NCBI GenBank assembly: GCA_017628165.1
Contig: JAGBZQ010000015.1
Location: forward strand, 1-8,062
From: Kiritimatiellia bacterium
GTDB lineage: Bacteria; Verrucomicrobiota; Kiritimatiellia; RFP12; UBA1067
DNA: 8,062 nt
Direction: 5' to 3'
The position numbers and the translations under genes were made by a program. The notes beneath the pieces are model-generated. The model was not told where the DNA came from. It saw only the letters and a list, made by a program, of their open reading frames with translations, and did no database searches. Below, piece after piece: positions 5,196 to 8,062 of this stretch; within the stretch, counting starts at the first letter, position 1, and each line of letters begins with the position of its first letter.

Positions 5196-6995
5196 ATGAA
5201 AATTACAATAGTCGCCGCAATTATAGCCTCATTGGCAGCGTGTCACGCTGGCAATGTGGAATTTCGCGAATGTCCCAAGTGTGATAAGCGTATCAAAATC
5301 GATTTGAAGGCGAATAAGGCGTATGTGAATTTGAGCAAGCTTGAGGGTTCCAGCAAGGAGGTTCTTGCCAAGCGCGCAGAGCGGCTTCTTGCTGATGCGA
5401 AAATTCCTCCGGCAAAAGATCCGAAAATTCGTCCTCTCATGGGATGGTCCAGTTGGAACACGTTCGGTGTGGATATTTCCGAGGATGTGATTCTTGATAC
5501 TGCTCGTGCGATGGCTACGAACGGACTTAAGGATGCGGGCTATCTGTATGTTAATATCGACGACGGTTTTTTTGATGGTCACGGTGAAGACGGCATTCTC
5601 AGGTTTCATTCAAAGCGTTTTCCAAATGGAATGAAGGTTGTTGTGGACGGGATCCATGCCGTGGGTCTTAAAGCTGGTACATATTCAGACGCTGGGAGTA
5701 ATACGTGCGGCAGCATGGGAGGTGATAAGGGAGGTGTTGGAGCAGGGTTGTACGGTCATGATGCGGCAGATTGCAAGCTTCATTTTAATGAATTGGGTTT
5801 TGATTTCATTAAGGTTGACTACTGCGGCGGAAAGCAGCAGAAGCTTGACGAGAAGGAGCGTTATACGGAAATCGCAAACGCGATTAAGGCTACGGGGCGC
5901 ACGGACGTGAGGCTTAATATCTGCCGTTGGGCGTTCCCTGGCGTTTGGGCTGCTGATATCGCTGAGTCCTGGCGTACTACCGGTGATATCCGCGCGAATT
6001 GGAAGTCCGTCAAGAAAATCATTGGAGAGAATCTCTATTTAAGCGCATATTCCAAGGCAGGGCATTACAACGACATGGATATGCTTGAGGTGGGGCACTA
6101 TGTCGGACGTATTAAGACTTGCTTCGGCAGTCATGGCGATACCGGTCTTACCGAGGAAGAGGAGAAAACCCATTTTGGCATGTGGTGCTTCCTCTCTTCG
6201 CCGCTTCTTATTGGTTGTGACATCCGCTCGATTCCGGAAACAACAAAGGCTCTTGTCACAAATCCCTACCTTCTTCAGGTAAATCAGAACGAGCTTGGCT
6301 GCCAGGCGTATGTTGTGAAGCGCGAGGGTGACGCGTACATTCTGGTCAAGGATGCTTTTGAGCGCTTCGGCAATGTGCGTTATGTGGCGCTCTACAATGG
6401 CGGCGACAGCGGGCATGAGTTCACTGTTCGCGCGGCCGATCTTGATTTTGCATCCGACTGCACCATTGACGCGTTCGATCTTGTGGAAATGGGCGATGTG
6501 GGAAGCTTCGTAAATGAGGTTACCGTGAAGGTTCCGCCGCACGGCTCCAAGTTCTATCGGTTCGATGCGCAAAGGCGCGTAATGCGCACCGTGTATGAAG
6601 CGGAGACGGCTTTTCTCTCCGACTACCAGGAGCTTAAGAATGCCGCCAAGGCGGGGACGGCCCTTTATGTGCAGCGTGCCGACGCTTCTGGCGGAGTTGT
6701 TGTGGGATTTCTTGGTAATCGCGCGTCAAACGATTTAATTTGGCGCGATGTCAAGGTTGATACCGACGGCGAATATACGCTTTCTTTTCGCTATGTTTCT
6801 TACGGGGAGCGCTCTTTTGATGTGCAGATTGACGCGCTCGATCCGCAACATCTTGCAGTGGCGGATACAAAGGGCACTCTTCAGGAAAGAAGCGTTAATG
6901 TGAGATTGAGCAAAGGTCTTCATACGATACGCCTCTCAAATGCAAACGGATGGGCTCCAGATATCGACTGCATGACGATTGCTCCTAAAAAATAA
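5196..6995 (+). CDS. Exported GH27 alpha-galactosidase-like enzyme with C-terminal CBM35/6-like domain
   Basis: This 599-residue glycoside hydrolase family 27 protein would remove terminal alpha-linked galactose (or a related sugar) by a retaining mechanism. Residues 1-18 are an export signal. LAAC (13-16) is a good lipobox, and CHA-G at 18/19 also suits signal peptidase I, so it is either a lipoprotein or a soluble exported enzyme. A short segment with CPKC (26-29) follows. The barrel starts at MGWSSWNTFG (82-91), with NIDDGFF (120-126), the nucleophile Asp208 in FIKVDYC (204-210), the acid/base Asp264 in WRTTGDI (259-265) and HYNDMDMLEVG (290-300). A beta-sandwich domain (about 370-457) precedes a module opening with VYEAE (467-471) and ending near 597, typical of CBM6/CBM35-like sugar-binding domains. 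It has its own promoter and ribosome binding site. Other GH27 activities (alpha-N-acetylgalactosaminidase, beta-L-arabinopyranosidase) are possible; the exact substrate cannot be read from sequence alone. Confidence 0.92.
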   Translation: MKITIVAAIIASLAACHAGNVEFRECPKCDKRIKIDLKANKAYVNLSKLEGSSKEVLAKRAERLLADAKIPPAKDPKIRPLMGWSSWNTFGVDISEDVILDTARAMATNGLKDAGYLYVNIDDGFFDGHGEDGILRFHSKRFPNGMKVVVDGIHAVGLKAGTYSDAGSNTCGSMGGDKGGVGAGLYGHDAADCKLHFNELGFDFIKVDYCGGKQQKLDEKERYTEIANAIKATGRTDVRLNICRWAFPGVWAADIAESWRTTGDIRANWKSVKKIIGENLYLSAYSKAGHYNDMDMLEVGHYVGRIKTCFGSHGDTGLTEEEEKTHFGMWCFLSSPLLIGCDIRSIPETTKALVTNPYLLQVNQNELGCQAYVVKREGDAYILVKDAFERFGNVRYVALYNGGDSGHEFTVRAADLDFASDCTIDAFDLVEMGDVGSFVNEVTVKVPPHGSKFYRFDAQRRVMRTVYEAETAFLSDYQELKNAAKAGTALYVQRADASGGVVVGFLGNRASNDLIWRDVKVDTDGEYTLSFRYVSYGERSFDVQIDALDPQHLAVADTKGTLQERSVNVRLSKGLHTIRLSNANGWAPDIDCMTIAPKK

Positions 6996-7010
6996 AAAAT
7001 AATTCCGCAA

Positions 7011-8062
7011 ATGACAAGTAACGATAAATATGTTCTGCAGCTTCTTGTTGAAAGGGGTTTTTTAGATCCTGAGCAGGTTGATGCCGCAGCGAAGTCGATG
7101 AAGGCCGAGAACGAAACAGCTCTTGATGTTCTTGTTTCAAGCGGAGTTATTGGCGAGGATGAAGTCCTCGGCACTCTTGCCGATGAGTTTGGCCTCAAAT
7201 ATTGCCATATCAATTCCGATGCCATAAGCGCCGACATTATCAAAGAAATTCCCGGTGACATCGCCAGAAAATATGGAGTCGTGCCCGTAGTCGCGGACGA
7301 GGAGTCCATTACAGTTGCGTTTTCCGATCCTATCGGTTACGATGCGATCGAGTCTCTGCGCTACGTTCTTAATGGGCGTGATGTTCAGGCCATCGTTTCG
7401 CCGCGTTCAGAGGTTCAAGCGGCAATGGCGAAGCTTTATGCTTCAGAGATGGAAAGTGATGTGCAGCTTCGCAGTGATGATGATGACGGCGCAGCCGTTT
7501 CGGAGGATGATGCGCCTGTTGTAAAGCTTGCGAACATGATTCTCACTACGGCCATCGGCATGAAGGCTTCCGATATTCACGTGGAGCCGATGGAGAAGGA
7601 GTTTCGTATTCGCTATCGCATTGACGGCGCGCTCCGCAAGATGGATTCGCCGCCGAAGCGTCTTCAGCAGGCGATTATTTCGCGCATCAAGATCATGTCG
7701 AAGATGAAGATCTCTGAGAAGCGCATTCCGCAGGACGGCCGTATTCAGATTTCGCATGGCGGCAAGGATCTCGATCTTCGTGTCAGCACGGTTCCCACGA
7801 ACCATGGCGAATCGATCGTCATGCGTATCCTTGACAAGTCGAATCTTTCACTTGGCCTTCCGCAGCTCGGCTTCTTGACGGACGATCAGGCCACATTCGA
7901 GCGTCTAATCAAACTTCCCGATGGCGTCGTTCTTGTAACCGGTCCTACGGGTTCCGGAAAGACCACCACACTTTATGCCTGCTTGGGGCAGATTAATACG
8001 CCGGACAAGAAGCTCATTACAGTGGAAGATCCTGTGGAATACCAGATGAGCGGTATTAATCA
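7011..8062 (+). CDS. GspE/PilB-family secretion or type IV pilus ATPase (cut by window end)
   Basis: The first 350 codons of a hexameric traffic ATPase are present; it would power type IV pilus extension or type II secretion from the cytoplasmic face of the inner membrane. Residues about 1-140 form a MshEN/GspE-N-like domain (for example KYVLQLLVERGFLDPEQV near the start, and DIARKYGVVPVV). An acidic linker with SDDDDG follows at about 155. The ATPase region begins near 168, with the Asp-box ASDIHVEP (186-193), Walker A GPTGSGKTT (311-319) and VEDPVEY (338-344). The Walker B, His-box and any tetracysteine motif lie beyond the window, so pilB and gspE cannot be told apart. ATG 7011 is the first start after the in-frame GH27 stop, 15 bases downstream, with no terminator between them. 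No Shine-Dalgarno sequence is visible; AATAAT (6998-7003) lies seven bases before the ATG. Confidence 0.92.
   Translation, partial: MTSNDKYVLQLLVERGFLDPEQVDAAAKSMKAENETALDVLVSSGVIGEDEVLGTLADEFGLKYCHINSDAISADIIKEIPGDIARKYGVVPVVADEESITVAFSDPIGYDAIESLRYVLNGRDVQAIVSPRSEVQAAMAKLYASEMESDVQLRSDDDDGAAVSEDDAPVVKLANMILTTAIGMKASDIHVEPMEKEFRIRYRIDGALRKMDSPPKRLQQAIISRIKIMSKMKISEKRIPQDGRIQISHGGKDLDLRVSTVPTNHGESIVMRILDKSNLSLGLPQLGFLTDDQATFERLIKLPDGVVLVTGPTGSGKTTTLYACLGQINTPDKKLITVEDPVEYQMSGIN

Noticed and set aside
5229..5609. 126-codon open frame on the minus strand
   Set aside because: It is antisense to the signal peptide and first barrel strands of the GH27 gene, and its product has no recognisable features.
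6039..6572. 177-codon open frame on the minus strand
   Set aside because: It is antisense to the GH27 catalytic and beta-sandwich region, with no recognisable domain or ribosome binding site. The plus-strand frame carries all the family motifs.

Overview
The window looks like a chromosomal piece from a Gram-negative bacterium. It encodes a TonB/ExbB/ExbD energy-coupling system, an exported glycoside hydrolase and a GspE/PilB-type secretion or pilus ATPase. The combination of a tiny COX24/bS22-like basic protein, a long-form HisG, a secreted GH27 enzyme with a lipobox-like signal and several starts without Shine-Dalgarno sequences would suit the PVC/Verrucomicrobiota-Kiritimatiellota range. 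That placement is an inference from general resemblance and is of low confidence. No phage, transposase, CRISPR or plasmid gene is visible, so this appears to be ordinary core or near-core genome.

Layout: bases 1-217 are non-coding, with a perfect GGGGAC-T-GTCCCC inverted repeat and a good promoter for a complete tRNA-Pro(CGG) at 218-294. Converging on the tRNA is a full-length RecD2-type helicase gene on the minus strand (315-2534). Its promoter is placed so that transcription should begin at or next to the ATG. A 119-bp divergent intergenic region separates it from hisG (2654-3523). hisG is followed by a 29-codon gene for a very basic COX24/bS22-like ribosomal-type protein (3556-3645), which ends at a clear intrinsic terminator (3649-3681).

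Immediately after that terminator lies a compact exbB-exbD-tonB cluster (3696-5143) with near-zero spacing or ATGA overlap. Its ExbB is unusually small (129 aa), because the large cytoplasmic loop and C-terminal tail of typical ExbB/TolQ proteins are absent, while the transmembrane signature residues remain. A separate promoter, whose -35 element overlaps the tonB stop codon, drives an exported GH27 alpha-galactosidase-like enzyme (5196-6995) with a C-terminal CBM35/CBM6-like domain. Fifteen bases later begins a GspE/PilB-family ATPase (7011 onward), which is cut by the window end.

How the genes fit together: TonB-ExbB-ExbD would deliver proton-motive force to the outer membrane, and the GH27 enzyme would act on alpha-galactosyl glycans in the periplasm or outside the cell. 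This is compatible with a glycan-using lifestyle, but no TonB-dependent receptor is present, so a functional link is only inferred. The recD, hisG and bS22-like genes are housekeeping. No complete new system is evident. The points most worth a second look are the miniature ExbB, the tiny basic protein coupled to hisG, and the repeated pattern of SD-less starts lying 6-7 nt after a -10-like hexamer.
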